Shown here one piece after another: positions 1 through 8,148 of a stretch of DNA of 64,000 bases. Position 1 is the first letter of the stretch, and every line of letters begins with the position of its first letter. The stretch lies in assembly GCA_016213945.1 (NCBI GenBank), contig JACQZF010000006.1, positions 183,276 to 247,275 on the forward strand, given 5' to 3'. A model generated the notes under the pieces. The model did no database searches and had not been told where the DNA came from. It saw only the letters and a program-made list of their open reading frames with translations. A program made the translations under genes and the position numbers. This DNA comes from Nitrospirota bacterium (GTDB taxonomy: Bacteria > Nitrospirota > Thermodesulfovibrionia > UBA6902).

Positions 1-939
1 TCAAAATCTTACGATGCTGAACAGGAATGGGGAAAATCATCTAATCTTTCCGGGATCCGCCTCGACTGTGCTGAAAAGAAAAGACTTGAAGACAATCGCA
101 TGCCGAACGTATACTCTGCTGAATTAGTTTATGAATACCGTAGAAGAATGATAGCTGAAGCGGTTAACTCGCAAGACGACCTTGAATCAATAAGGAGTGA
201 TGTATTAAAAGCACGCTCTTGGTTAGAATCAAATAATTTTAATGCCTTTGCTGATGATCTCAGCAAACAATGGGAAGCCGCGATAAAATCACAAACCTCA
301 AGGCCCGCTCCGATGGGGACTGAATCAAAATCTTTTGGGACAGGGTTTATTGTATCACCTGACGGACTTATACTTACCGCTTATCATGTAGTAGAGAAAG
401 CCAAATCAATCAAAGTAGTTTTGGATGAGCGCTCATTTGAAGCATTTATCCAGCAATCTTCTAAATCTACTGACCTGGCAGTTCTTCGGGTAAGTGCATT
501 AACCCCTAATTATCTCCCTCTTGTCCCAATAAAAACATCAAAGGTAGGTGAACCCATATTTACTATGGGGTTTCCGGTAGAACAAATCTTGGGAAAAGAA
601 CCAAAATTTACAGACGGAACAATAAGCGCTTTATCAGGTATACGTGACGAGGCGACATTTTTCCAGATGTCAATCCCTATTCAACCAGGCAATTCAGGCG
701 GCCCAGTAATAAATAATAAAGGTGAAGTAATTGGTATTGTCACCTCATCAGCCGCAGTACTACCATTTTTATCTAATACAGGGACACTACCACAAAATAT
801 TAACTGGGCTGTGAAGTCAGATTATGCGATTCCTCTTTTTAGCGCACCCCCAACATTGCAACCATCTCATGATCGTGAAGCTGCAATTGAACGTGTAAGA
901 AATGCTTTATGTGCGATTGAGGCGACTATATCGGAGTAA
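1..939 (+). CDS. Trypsin-like S1C (HtrA/DegP-type) serine protease, 5' end cut by window edge
   Basis: The reading frame is open from base 1, so this is the C-terminal part of a longer protein; the first in-window Met is at 100. Counting from that Met, the catalytic triad is visible: His96 in TAYHVVE, Asp125 in STDLAVLRV and Ser199 in GNSGGP, with the typical GTGFIVSPDGLILT entry strand. No PDZ domain follows the protease fold; the protein stops about 80 residues after the Ser, unlike DegP. The part before the protease is helical and I do not recognise it. The codons look more A/T-rich than in the neighbouring recA block, which may indicate recent arrival. Protease fold: sure. Substrate and location: unknown, since the N-terminus is missing. 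Confidence 0.85.
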   Translation, partial: SKSYDAEQEWGKSSNLSGIRLDCAEKKRLEDNRMPNVYSAELVYEYRRRMIAEAVNSQDDLESIRSDVLKARSWLESNNFNAFADDLSKQWEAAIKSQTSRPAPMGTESKSFGTGFIVSPDGLILTAYHVVEKAKSIKVVLDERSFEAFIQQSSKSTDLAVLRVSALTPNYLPLVPIKTSKVGEPIFTMGFPVEQILGKEPKFTDGTISALSGIRDEATFFQMSIPIQPGNSGGPVINNKGEVIGIVTSSAAVLPFLSNTGTLPQNINWAVKSDYAIPLFSAPPTLQPSHDREAAIERVRNALCAIEATISE

Positions 940-999
940 AAATAGCCCTGCATATTTTGATATATCTGTGGTATCCTATTTGGGAAATTTAGAAAGACC

Positions 1000-1560
1000 T
1001 TGAGAAGTTTTATTGCGATAGAATTATCAGAAGCGGCAATATCAGCCCTGTCGGCGCTTCAGCAGGAACTTAAAAAAAGCGGGGCGGATGTCAGATGGGT
1101 CAGGCCTGAGGGCATTCATCTGACACTCAAGTTCCTCGGCAATATTGAGGAAAAAGACGCTGACAGGATTGTAAAAATAATTGAGGGGACCTGCAAGAAA
1201 TACACGGCATTCAATCTTGAACTCAGAGGAGCAGGCGTTTTCTCTAACATGAAATCCCCGCGCGTTTTATGGATCGGCGTAACCGGCAACGGAGCTTTTA
1301 TAAAACTTCAGCAGGAAATCGAATATGGGATAGCCTCTCTGGGGTTTGAAAAGGAAGACAGAAGGTTCACTCCTCATCTTACCCTCGGCAGGTTCAGGTC
1401 GATGTCAGGAAAAGACGCTCTACTGAATGCAATTGGATCGCATAAAGAAAGCAAATTCTGCGTCATTGAAGTCAGGGCTGTTTATTTAATGAGAAGCGAT
1501 TTAAGCCCGGCAGGGGCAAAGTATACAAGAGTAGCGGAGATACCACTTGGGAGCCGGTAG
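1000..1560 (+). CDS. thpR: RNA 2',3'-cyclic phosphodiesterase (2H family, ThpR/LigT)
   Basis: Two HxTx motifs of the 2H phosphoesterase family are present: HLTL at residues 40-43 and HLTL at 126-129, in a 186-residue protein of the usual ThpR length. The family opens 2',3'-cyclic phosphates and was first known as the tRNA 2'-5' ligase LigT. The start is TTG at 1000; no good ribosome binding site is visible, but the N-terminus MRSFIAIEL matches the family start. Directly upstream of recA, a common neighbourhood (often with cinA). The stop codon lies inside the first heptamer of a hairpin-forming repeat. Confidence 0.88.
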   Translation: MRSFIAIELSEAAISALSALQQELKKSGADVRWVRPEGIHLTLKFLGNIEEKDADRIVKIIEGTCKKYTAFNLELRGAGVFSNMKSPRVLWIGVTGNGAFIKLQQEIEYGIASLGFEKEDRRFTPHLTLGRFRSMSGKDALLNAIGSHKESKFCVIEVRAVYLMRSDLSPAGAKYTRVAEIPLGSR

Positions 1561-1617
1561 TTAGTAGCTGGTAGTTACGGGAAAAAATATAACTACCAGC
1601 TACTGGCTGCTGACTAC
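1557..1617. repeat. Heptamer-repeat hairpin (block A)
   Basis: Phased 7-mers close to GTAGTTA occupy 1557-1577 (three units); their reverse complements (TAACTAC, CAGCTAC and variants) occupy 1590-1617 (four units). The central part forms a perfect 15-bp stem (1563-1577 with 1590-1604) around a 12-nt loop. No T-run follows, so it is not a standard intrinsic terminator. It includes the thpR stop codon. Confidence 0.85.
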
Positions 1618-1646
1618 TTGTTAATGGATAGTTAAAACTTGATAAA
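1618..1646 (+). promoter_or_regulatory. Possible sigma-70 promoter of recA
   Basis: TTGTTA (1618-1623) and GATAAA (1641-1646) are 17 bp apart, each matching the consensus at 4 of 6 positions. The position, about 25 bp before recA, is reasonable. I did not find a convincing LexA box here. Confidence 0.3.
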
Positions 1647-1670
1647 TTAAATACACAAGGAGGAGATATC

Positions 1671-2666
1671 ATGTCAGACAAGGACCGTTCAAAGGCGCTT
1701 GAAGTCGCCATTTCACAGATAGAAAAACAGTTCGGCAAGGGCGCAATAATGAGGCTCGGCGCTGGAGGGATAACGGAGATATCCGTCATTCCGTCCGGCT
1801 CAATCGGCCTTGACGCTGCGCTTGGGGTCGGCGGGTATCCAAGAGGCAGGGTCATTGAGATTTACGGCCCGGAATCATCGGGCAAGACCACTCTCGCGCT
1901 CAACGCGGTGGCGCAGGCGCAGAAGGCAGGCGGCAACGCTGCTTTTATCGACGCCGAACATGCATTGGATGTCGCGTATGCTCAAAAACTCGGCGTCAAT
2001 ATTGACGACCTCCTCATAAGTCAGCCTGATACCGGAGAGCAGGCGCTTGAAGTGACAGAAACACTTGTACGCAGCGGCGCGCTTGATATAATCGTGATAG
2101 ATTCGGTTGCAGCCCTTGTACCCCGCGCTGAGATCGAGGGAGAGATGGGTGACAGCCTGCCGGGGCTTCAGGCGAGGCTGATGAGTCAGGCTTTAAGAAA
2201 GCTGACAGCGGCGATCTCAAAAGGGCAGGCAACCGTAATATTCATTAACCAGATAAGGATGAAGATCGGGGTCATGTTTGGCAATCCCGAGACAACAACA
2301 GGCGGCAATGCCCTGAAGTTTTACTCGACAATCAGGCTCGATATCAGAAAGATTGAAAACCTCAAGGACGCGCAGGAGTCAGTCGGCAGCAGGGTCAGGG
2401 TGAAGGTAGTCAAGAACAAGGTGGCGCCGCCCTTCAAACAGGCGGAGTTCGACATATATTTCAACGAAGGCATATCGAGGACCGGCGAGATCATAGACCT
2501 CGGGGCCGAGAAGAATATCATTGAGAAATCAGGCGCGTGGTATTCATACAACGGGAGCCGCATTGGACAGGGCCGGGAGAATTCAAGGCAGTACCTTCAG
2601 GCAAACCCGCAAATAGCGCTGGAGATTGAATCAAAGATACTTGAGGCGTATAATTTTAAGAAATAA
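1671..2666 (+). CDS. recA: Recombinase RecA
   Basis: A 331-residue RecA: P-loop GPESSGKTT at residues 66-74, the MRLG and GGYPRGR N-terminal signature, the ATP-stacking and DNA-binding L1/L2 region including [20 protein letters not shown], and a short C-terminal domain. It forms ATP-dependent filaments on single-stranded DNA for recombination and triggers LexA cleavage. The start is set by a strong ribosome binding site (AAGGAGG) 6 nt before the ATG. No intein. The C-terminus lacks the acidic tail of E. coli RecA, as in many non-proteobacterial homologues. recX follows two genes later. Confidence 0.98.
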   Translation: MSDKDRSKALEVAISQIEKQFGKGAIMRLGAGGITEISVIPSGSIGLDAALGVGGYPRGRVIEIYGPESSGKTTLALNAVAQAQKAGGNAAFIDAEHALDVAYAQKLGVNIDDLLISQPDTGEQALEVTETLVRSGALDIIVIDSVAALVPRAEIEGEMGDSLPGLQARLMSQALRKLTAAISKGQATVIFINQIRMKIGVMFGNPETTTGGNALKFYSTIRLDIRKIENLKDAQESVGSRVRVKVVKNKVAPPFKQAEFDIYFNEGISRTGEIIDLGAEKNIIEKSGAWYSYNGSRIGQGRENSRQYLQANPQIALEIESKILEAYNFKK

Positions 2667-2730
2667 GAGAAGAAAGCCGAAAAGGTAATATGAAGTTCAT
2701 AAATAAAGCGTTATGCTTGCGACCGGGTCT

Positions 2731-2791
2731 GTCATTGCGGCTTGTCCGTAATCCTTCCTTGAAAGAAAGATTCCCGACAAGCGGGAATGAC
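2731..2791. repeat. GTCAT...ATGAC palindromic dispersed repeat, copy R1
   Basis: 61-bp imperfect palindrome starting GTCATTGCGGCTTGTCCG and ending CGACAAGCGGGAATGAC. Same family as copies at 8029, 10211, 15817, 42368 and 54246. It lies between recA and the PilT-type gene. Confidence 0.85.
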
Positions 2792-2856
2792 AATAAAAGG
2801 TTTTGCTTACGAACTTATTTGCAAAATAATTATAATTACTTTACAGGGGATAATTT

Positions 2857-4014
2857 ATGTCAGTAGATATTAACGCGCTTCTAAAAAGAGCAGTCCAGAT
2901 GAAGGCTTCAGACCTGCACATAAAAGCAGGCAACCAGCCTGTTGTCCGCATTGACGGCGCTATTATTCCATTGCAGGATGAAAAAAGGCTGACTGCTGCG
3001 GACACTCTGAATTTAGCCAACTCAATCATGACCGAGGCACAAAGGGAACAGTTCACCAAGACCCGCGATATTGATATCGGATACGGCGTTCCCGGAGTTG
3101 CAAGGTTCAGGTGCAACCTCTTTATACAAAGAGGCACGGTGGGGATTGTTTTCAGGATTGTCTCTATGGACATTCTTGATATAGAGGAATTAATGCTGCC
3201 GCCTGTATTGAAAAAGATCGCCCTTGAGCCCAGGGGTCTTATTCTCGTCACGGGGACAACCGGAAGCGGCAAGTCAACAGCCCTGGCATCCATGATCGAA
3301 TATATAAATATCAATAAAACTCTGAATATAATAACCATTGAAGACCCGATTGAATTTACATACAGGGACAAGAAGAGCATCATAAGCCAGAGGGAGATAG
3401 GCAATGACACGGACTCATTCAGCAAGGCGCTGAGGGCCGCATTGAGACAGGACCCCGACGTCATCCTCGTCGGCGAGATGCGCGATTTTGAGACCATACA
3501 AACGGCGCTGGTCGCGGCTGAGACAGGGCATCTGGTTCTCAGCACCTTGCACACTTCCGATGCCGTTGAGACCATAAACAGGATCATCTCTGTCTTCCCC
3601 CCGTATCAGCACAAGCAGGTGAGGGTACAGCTTGCCTCTGTTCTCAAGGCCATCATCTCCATGAGGCTCGTCCCGAGGGCCGATGAAAAAGGAAGGGTCC
3701 CTGCAGTTGAAGTGCTTGTTGCGACAGCCACAATAAAAAGCTGCATCGAAGATTCCGACAAGACAAAACAGATCCACGACTTCATTGTAGAAGGTTTCAG
3801 CCAGTATGGGATGCAGACCTTTGATCAATCCCTTATGGGTCTTTACCAGCGCGGGCTTATAACTTACGAAGACGCAGTAAGCAGGGCAACAAATCCCGAT
3901 GACTTCGCCCTCAAGGTGAAAGGAATTCTCTCCACAAAGGAATCATGGGAAGAAGGCGTTGCCTCAAGAGAAAAAAATAAAAAGGGACCTGACATTGAAA
4001 GGTTCACCCGCTGA
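2857..4014 (+). CDS. pilT: Type IV pilus retraction ATPase, PilT/PilU family
   Basis: 385-residue hexameric secretion ATPase of the PilT/PilU class: N-terminal domain, Walker A GTTGSGKST at 133-141, Asp box IEDPIEF, His box region, and a Walker B region DPDVILVGEMRD near 199-210. It drives pilus disassembly from the cytoplasmic face of the machine. The phrase RGLILVTGTTGSGKST and the C-terminal GMQTFDQSL with a basic 20-residue tail look closer to PilU than to PilT; I cannot decide by eye. A perfect -10 box (TATAAT, 2831-2836) lies upstream. No other pilus genes are next to it; it sits between recA and recX and slightly overlaps recX. Confidence 0.9.
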   Translation: MSVDINALLKRAVQMKASDLHIKAGNQPVVRIDGAIIPLQDEKRLTAADTLNLANSIMTEAQREQFTKTRDIDIGYGVPGVARFRCNLFIQRGTVGIVFRIVSMDILDIEELMLPPVLKKIALEPRGLILVTGTTGSGKSTALASMIEYININKTLNIITIEDPIEFTYRDKKSIISQREIGNDTDSFSKALRAALRQDPDVILVGEMRDFETIQTALVAAETGHLVLSTLHTSDAVETINRIISVFPPYQHKQVRVQLASVLKAIISMRLVPRADEKGRVPAVEVLVATATIKSCIEDSDKTKQIHDFIVEGFSQYGMQTFDQSLMGLYQRGLITYEDAVSRATNPDDFALKVKGILSTKESWEEGVASREKNKKGPDIERFTR

Positions 4015-4462
4015 CGCCAAAACCTGTGCATTAAGACTCCTCGGTTACCGCTCCAGAAGCAAAAAAGAAATCCTTGACAGGCTTAAGAGAAAAGGCTTCA
4101 GTGATGAGCAGATAAACAACACCGTTTGTTTTCTTGAAAAGGCCGGGTTAATCAGCGACGAGGCCCTGGCCGCGGAACTTTTCAGATATTCAACAGAAAG
4201 AAAGTCTCTCGGCAAAAGAGGTGTCGAGGCATTCCTTTTACGGCGCGGGATTGATAAAGAGCTTGTCAATAAAACGCTTTCAAAACATTCCGGAGATTTG
4301 GAGGAGGAATCAGCGGGGAGATTTGTCGAAAAGAAATTAAAAAGCATGAAGGACCTTCCCTGTGATGTTATCAGGCGCAGGCTATGGGGAATGCTTCAGC
4401 GCAGGGGATTTTCTCCCGATGTAATTAACAGGGTTGTGGAAACCGTTAAATATTCCAAATGA
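3995..4462 (+). CDS. recX: Regulatory protein RecX
   Basis: RecX family, three repeated three-helix units; CALRLLGYRSRSKKEILDRL is the usual first repeat. RecX caps and inhibits RecA filaments. Two TTG starts are possible: 3995, with a GGGA ribosome binding site 7 nt away and an N-terminus that fits the family, or 3959, which adds 12 lysine-rich residues. I prefer 3995. Either start overlaps the end of the ATPase gene, so translation is probably coupled. About 156 residues, normal length. Confidence 0.85.
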   Translation: MKGSPADAKTCALRLLGYRSRSKKEILDRLKRKGFSDEQINNTVCFLEKAGLISDEALAAELFRYSTERKSLGKRGVEAFLLRRGIDKELVNKTLSKHSGDLEEESAGRFVEKKLKSMKDLPCDVIRRRLWGMLQRRGFSPDVINRVVETVKYSK

Positions 4463-4637
4463 AGAAATTACGCTCCCATGAATGAACCCGAATAAGCACG
4501 AATGAAGGAAGGTCCGTGAAACTTCGTAGCTGAAAATTATTTGCAATGACATTGTCCTGAATCCGGTCAGCCTCGAATGTACACGAGAAATGATTATATC
4601 TCTTGACTAATAAATATCCTGAGGTTATATTTTCAAT
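4463..4637. other. Intergenic region with a degenerate CACGAAT-type repeat
   Basis: No gene seen. Near 4478-4506 there is a string of loosely repeated CGAATAAGCACGAATG words, resembling a second string near 38900-38928. Nothing else stands out. Confidence 0.4.
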
Positions 4638-5588
4638 GTGATTAAAAAATATATCCCGTTATCATTGGATAAAATAACAACCTGCCGCCTGAAGCGCAGA
4701 AAAAGCAAGGTCCGGCTTACTAAGATCGGGAGGCCCTTCAGCGGAGGAAGCTTCAAAGATTTTCTCGACACCCTGCCGGATATACTTGCCGCCGGAGATT
4801 TCAAATCCGTAGTCAATTCGATAAGCAAAGCAAGAAAGAAAGATAAGCCGGTTGTCCTCGGAATGGGAGCGCATCCCATAAAGGTAGGCCTTTCACCCCT
4901 TATCATCAACCTCATGGAGAAAAGGTTAATCACTGCCATCGCAATGAACGGCGCGTGCATAGTCCATGATTTTGAGCTCAGCCTGATGGGGCAGACTTCT
5001 GAAGATGTTGACGTTGAACTTTGCCGTGGAACATTCGGGATGGCTGAGGAGACTGGTGCGGAATTGAACAAGGCAATCAAAGATGGGGTGAAGAAAGGTC
5101 ACGGCATCGGCAGGGCGGTTGGGGAATATATTTTAAAGAGCAATGCGGCTTACAAAAAATTAAGTATCCTGGCGGCGGCAGCGAGACTGGATGTCCCGGC
5201 AACTGTGCATGTTGCGATAGGCACCGATATTATCCACATGCACCCCGAAGCGGACGGGGCCTCCATCGGAGAGGGGAGCATGAGGGATTTCAAGCTTTTC
5301 TCATCGGTTGTCGCTGACCTTAAGGGCGGGGTGTATATAAACCTCGGCTCGGCCGTTATCCTGCCTGAGGTTTTTTTAAAGGCTGTCGCGGTTACAAGGA
5401 ACCTCAAATTCGATGTGAGAAATTTTACGACCGTCAATATGGATTTTACCCAGCATTACAGAGGCCGTGAAAATGTCCTGAGGCGGCCCGTGCTTTCAGG
5501 AGGCAATTCATACGCGTTGACCGGCCATCACGAAATAATGTTCCCGCTTCTGGCTGCGGCGGTAATTGAGGAGACAAAGAAGGAATGA
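4638..5588 (+). CDS. Deoxyhypusine synthase-like protein (DS family, bacterial branch)
   Basis: 316 residues. The order GMGAHPIKVGLSP, NGACIVHDFEL, VHVAIGTDIIHMHPEADG and a C-terminal TGHHEIMFPLLAAAV matches my knowledge of bacterial deoxyhypusine-synthase-family proteins with a Rossmann-like NAD-binding fold. True deoxyhypusine synthase moves the aminobutyl group of spermidine to a lysine of eIF5A, which bacteria lack. By eye the catalytic-lysine segment (SWGKI in the eukaryotic enzyme) is not conserved, so the reaction is open; a polyamine-related reaction is only a guess. GTG start at 4638. The next gene, a ferredoxin, overlaps the stop codon (ATGA). Confidence 0.6.
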   Translation: MIKKYIPLSLDKITTCRLKRRKSKVRLTKIGRPFSGGSFKDFLDTLPDILAAGDFKSVVNSISKARKKDKPVVLGMGAHPIKVGLSPLIINLMEKRLITAIAMNGACIVHDFELSLMGQTSEDVDVELCRGTFGMAEETGAELNKAIKDGVKKGHGIGRAVGEYILKSNAAYKKLSILAAAARLDVPATVHVAIGTDIIHMHPEADGASIGEGSMRDFKLFSSVVADLKGGVYINLGSAVILPEVFLKAVAVTRNLKFDVRNFTTVNMDFTQHYRGRENVLRRPVLSGGNSYALTGHHEIMFPLLAAAVIEETKKE

Positions 5589-5773
5589 GACCCGTTGTTG
5601 ATGAAGAATTGTGTATCGGCTGCGGCAATTGCGCGGAAATATGCCCTGCGGTTTTTCAGCTTATTGACGAAAAATCAAAGGTGTTCGACCCTGATGCCTG
5701 CGAGTTTGCCGGCTGCTGCGAAGCGGCCGAGGAGAATTGTCCCGTAAATGCCATAACGATCGAAGAGGACTGA
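5585..5773 (+). CDS. Small [4Fe-4S] ferredoxin
   Basis: 62 residues with one classic cluster motif CIGCGNCAEICP (residues 11-22) and further cysteines in CEFAGCCEAAEENCPV. The pattern C-x2-C-x2-C-x3-C plus C-x3-CC-x6-C could hold one 4Fe-4S cluster plus a disulfide, as in monocluster ferredoxins. It overlaps the DHS-like gene by 4 nt (ATGA), so the two are probably translationally coupled and may act together. Confidence 0.85.
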   Translation: MRPVVDEELCIGCGNCAEICPAVFQLIDEKSKVFDPDACEFAGCCEAAEENCPVNAITIEED

Positions 5774-5842
5774 CACCCCGGAAATTTTTTCTCTACATAT
5801 ACTTGCCATATTCAGGCGTCTCGATTAAAATACATGCAATTA

Positions 5843-5926
5843 AGTTAAGAGTTAAAAGTGGAAAGTTAAAAGTAAAAGGAAGTTGTTCATTAACTTTACA
5901 CTCTTAATTTTTAACTTATAACTTTT
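5843..5926. repeat. Heptamer-repeat hairpin (block B)
   Basis: Left arm: phased 7-mers near AGTTAAA from 5843 to 5877 (AGTTAAG, AGTTAAA, AGTGGAA, AGTTAAA, AGTAAAA). Right arm 5891-5926 is the reverse complement of the same kind of 7-mers. It sits directly before a tRNA gene. Confidence 0.85.
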
Positions 5927-5931
5927 TTGAT

Positions 5932-6008
5932 GCGCCTGTAGCTCAGTCGGATAGAGCAACTGCCTTCTAAGCAGTGGGCCAGGGGTTCGAATCCCTTCAG
6001 GCGCGCCA
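5932..6008 (+). tRNA. tRNA-Arg(TCT)
   Basis: Full cloverleaf: acceptor GCGCCTG (5932-5938) pairs with CAGGCGC (5998-6004); anticodon loop CTTCTAA with TCT at 5966-5968; T loop GGTTCGAATCC. The CCA end is encoded (6006-6008). Confidence 0.95.
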
Positions 6009-6009
6009 T

Positions 6010-6034
6010 GCAAATTTTGCAAAGCAAAATTTGC
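6010..6034. repeat. Perfect inverted repeat after tRNA-Arg
   Basis: GCAAATTTTGC, a 3-nt AAA loop, then GCAAAATTTGC: an 11-bp perfect stem directly after the tRNA. No T-run follows. A shorter relative (ATTTTGC..GCAAAAT) follows the next tRNA near 6210-6225. Confidence 0.7.
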
Positions 6035-6119
6035 AGTGACAAGTGGTTAGTGAGAAGTGAAAGAAATAAAGAAGACAAGTTTTTTTCCACTGTTCACTAT
6101 TCACTCGTCACAATTAACT
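6035..6119. repeat. Heptamer-repeat hairpin (block C)
   Basis: Left arm has 7-mers AGTGACA, AGTGGTT, AGTGAGA, AGTGAAA in exact phase from 6035; right arm (6085-6119) contains the complement of AGTGGAA, AGTGAAC, AGTGAAT units. Between two tRNA genes. Confidence 0.85.
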
Positions 6120-6129
6120 GTCTTTACAT

Positions 6130-6206
6130 GGTGAGTGTAGCTCAGTTGGCAGAGCATCTGACTGTGGCTCAGAGGGTCGCGGGTTCAAGCCCCGTCACTC
6201 ACCCCA
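6130..6206 (+). tRNA. tRNA-His(GTG)
   Basis: Acceptor GTGAGTG (6131-6137) pairs with CACTCAC (6196-6202); an extra 5' G at 6130 can serve as the G-1 typical of tRNA-His opposite C73. Anticodon GTG at 6164-6166 in loop CTGTGGC. CCA encoded at 6204-6206. Confidence 0.95.
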
Positions 6207-6234
6207 ATATTTTGCAGAGCAAAATGCTGGCATT

Positions 6235-6302
6235 CAGCCTTTAGCGGTCAGCCTTCAGCTTTTTTCCCTGACTTCTGAGCGCTAAAAGCTTAAAGCTGAA
6301 AA
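6235..6302. repeat. Heptamer-repeat hairpin (block D)
   Basis: Phased 7-mers CAGCCTT, TAGCGGT, CAGCCTT, CAGCTTT (6235-6262), then the complementary arm (6268-6302). It ends 4 nt before the next tRNA. Confidence 0.8.
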
Positions 6303-6305
6303 ATT

Positions 6306-6379
6306 GCGCCTGTAGCTCAGATGGATAGAGCATCGGCCTCCGAAGCCGAGGGTCGGAGGTTCGAATCCTCTCAGGCGCG
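6306..6379 (+). tRNA. tRNA-Arg(CCG)
   Basis: Acceptor GCGCCTG (6306-6312) with CAGGCGC (6372-6378); anticodon loop CTCCGAA gives CCG. The acceptor stem is identical to that of tRNA-Arg(TCT) above. CCA is not encoded. Confidence 0.94.
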
Positions 6380-6391
6380 TAGAAGTGAGAA

Positions 6392-6464
<73 letters not shown>

Positions 6465-6478
6465 CTTTTAAAACGGAT

Positions 6479-6524
6479 TGTCCACTGTGTTTTTTTACAT
6501 TCAGGAAACACAGTGGACATTTTT
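6479..6524 (+). terminator. Intrinsic terminator of the tRNA cluster
   Basis: A 14-bp perfect stem (TGTCCACTGTGTTT, 6479-6492, with its complement at 6506-6519) is followed by five Ts. The A-run on the other side suggests it could work both ways. Confidence 0.85.
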
Positions 6525-6604
6525 GTTGCAAATTACAAAAAAAGTAGTATGCTTTTCCTTAAAAGGAAGCAACATAAACTTCCCATAGTGAAAGGAGAAT
6601 AAGA

Positions 6605-7018
6605 ATGAGAGCGGTTGGGTTATTGATTATATTTCTGATGCTCACAGGAGTTGTATTTGCTGAGGACAAGGGAGAGGCGGTAACGGTTTATAAGGCAACA
6701 GTTGCTGCTGATGGTGTTCAGAGGATCGAGATTATCGGCGGTGATTATTTTTTCGATCCAAACTATATAGTTGTAAAAAAGGACGTACCGGTGGAACTGA
6801 TAATCAGGAAAAACCCCGGCATAGTGCCACATAATATCGTGATAGATTCACCTGACGCAGGGATGGAAATCAGGGAATCGTTGGACACTGAGAAGAGGAC
6901 ACTAAAATTCACTCCGTCTAAAACGGGCACATATCCTTTCTACTGTGATAAAAAGTTTCTGTTTTTTAAAAACCACAGGGAAAAAGGCATGGAAGGCGTT
7001 ATCGAAGTTACCGATTAG
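6605..7018 (+). CDS. Periplasmic cupredoxin-domain protein
   Basis: 137 residues: signal peptide (residues 1-19, cleavage after VFA), then a single cupredoxin domain. Type 1 copper ligands are present in the right order: His in IVPHNIVI, then Cys, His and Met in FYCDKKFLFFKNHREKGMEG, although the C-to-H spacing is longer than in plastocyanin. An electron-transfer or copper-carrier role is likely; the partner is unknown. An AAAGGAG ribosome binding site lies 7 nt before the ATG. It stands alone between the tRNA cluster and a convergent peptidase gene. Confidence 0.8.
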   Translation: MRAVGLLIIFLMLTGVVFAEDKGEAVTVYKATVAADGVQRIEIIGGDYFFDPNYIVVKKDVPVELIIRKNPGIVPHNIVIDSPDAGMEIRESLDTEKRTLKFTPSKTGTYPFYCDKKFLFFKNHREKGMEGVIEVTD

Positions 7019-7037
7019 CGGGCCGACACAAATCAGT

Positions 7038-7979
7038 TTATCTTCCAGCTATCTCCTCTATCGCTGATCTAATACCGAGGACGACCTTTGCCATCCGTTC
7101 ATAATCGAGGATCTCAGGGACATCGCCGTTCCCGTGATATTGCGGGTTTCTGTAAAAGGCGGTATCTGTCACCATAATTGCATTATAGCCCAATTTCCAA
7201 AAGGACCTGTGGTCTGAGAAGTCAGTTCCAGTGGCAATCGGGAGGCCCGTAAATGACTCGACGTGCAAATCCGTGCCCTTTCTAAAGCCTTTCGTCATGC
7301 TTTTCAGAAACGCTCTCGATCGAATATTGCCGACAAGGGTTATAAAATTTCCCTTAGAGGGATAAAACCATCTGAGGAAGGGCAATGGGAAAAACTGGCT
7401 GTCCGGCCTGTCGGTGAAATACCCTATCATCTCAAGGCATATCATGCCTTCAACCTGAGCGCTTTTTTGTCTGAGGCCCTGAGCGTATACGTAACTGCCC
7501 TGATGCCTGCTCCTGAAAAAAGGCGGCTCCTCAAGGGTAAAGGCGACAAACTGAACGGTCCTGTCAAGCTGGGTGTCTTTCAGAAGTCTTGCAAGCTCAA
7601 GCATCCCCGCGATCCCGCTTGCGTTGTCATCAGCGCCAGGAGTTCCAATCACGGTGTCATAATGAGCGCCGGCCACAAGGATTTTCTCAGGCGCTTTATT
7701 GCCTTTTATCTCTACGAAGATATTTGTGTATGTGTTTTCTTCAACCTTATACGGCTGCTCAAAGACATGATAACCGTATTCGCTGAATTTCGATTTAATA
7801 TAATCAGCGGCCTTATTCAGCGCGCTGGTTTGCGTATAGGGGCGCGGGCCTATTTCTTTTGCGAGGAAGTTTACAGTCTCCCTGAGACGGTCCCTGATAT
7901 CGAGCATGGATTGAATTTGGTCCTTATGTTTTCTGTAAAAGTATAGCACCGACCGTGAGGCTTTTTTGATTATTTGCAC
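7038..7979 (-). CDS. M28-family zinc aminopeptidase
   Basis: 313 residues. Metal-binding motifs of the M28 family are clear: AGAHYDTV, GADDNASG and the catalytic FTLEEPP, with a later DHRSFWKLGY segment. These enzymes remove N-terminal amino acids with two zinc ions. No signal peptide is seen, so it is probably cytoplasmic unless the start is wrong. The start used is GTG at 7979; no good ribosome binding site is present and an internal start is possible. Convergent with the cupredoxin gene. Confidence 0.85.
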   Translation of the reverse strand: MQIIKKASRSVLYFYRKHKDQIQSMLDIRDRLRETVNFLAKEIGPRPYTQTSALNKAADYIKSKFSEYGYHVFEQPYKVEENTYTNIFVEIKGNKAPEKILVAGAHYDTVIGTPGADDNASGIAGMLELARLLKDTQLDRTVQFVAFTLEEPPFFRSRHQGSYVYAQGLRQKSAQVEGMICLEMIGYFTDRPDSQFFPLPFLRWFYPSKGNFITLVGNIRSRAFLKSMTKGFRKGTDLHVESFTGLPIATGTDFSDHRSFWKLGYNAIMVTDTAFYRNPQYHGNGDVPEILDYERMAKVVLGIRSAIEEIAGR

Positions 7980-8028
7980 AAATCAGAAGGCAATCTGTTT
8001 TATACTTATACCATTAAGTGTTTAAGTT

Positions 8029-8101
8029 GTCATTCCCGCAAGTGGAGCGCGTCGGGAATCCTTCTGAAAACAAAGAAAGATTCCGGACAAGCCGGAATGA
8101 C
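8029..8101. repeat. GTCAT...ATGAC palindromic repeat, copy R2
   Basis: 73 bp, starts GTCATTCCCGCAAGTGG and ends GGACAAGCCGGAATGAC. It lies between divergent M28 peptidase and rsmD genes. Confidence 0.85.
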
Positions 8102-8148
8102 AAAGGTGTCATCTTGATTGCAAAGTAGAATTATACCGCAGGTTTAAA

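Noticed and set aside
1563..1604. Hairpin after thpR as an intrinsic terminator
   Set aside because: A 15-bp stem exists but no T-run follows and the structure belongs to the heptamer family.
5843..6302. Short phased repeats that could be taken for a CRISPR array
   Set aside because: Units are 7 nt with no spacers and are arranged in inverted arms; no cas genes are present.
7263..7946. 227-codon open frame on the plus strand
   Set aside because: It is antisense to the well-supported M28 peptidase and has no family motif.
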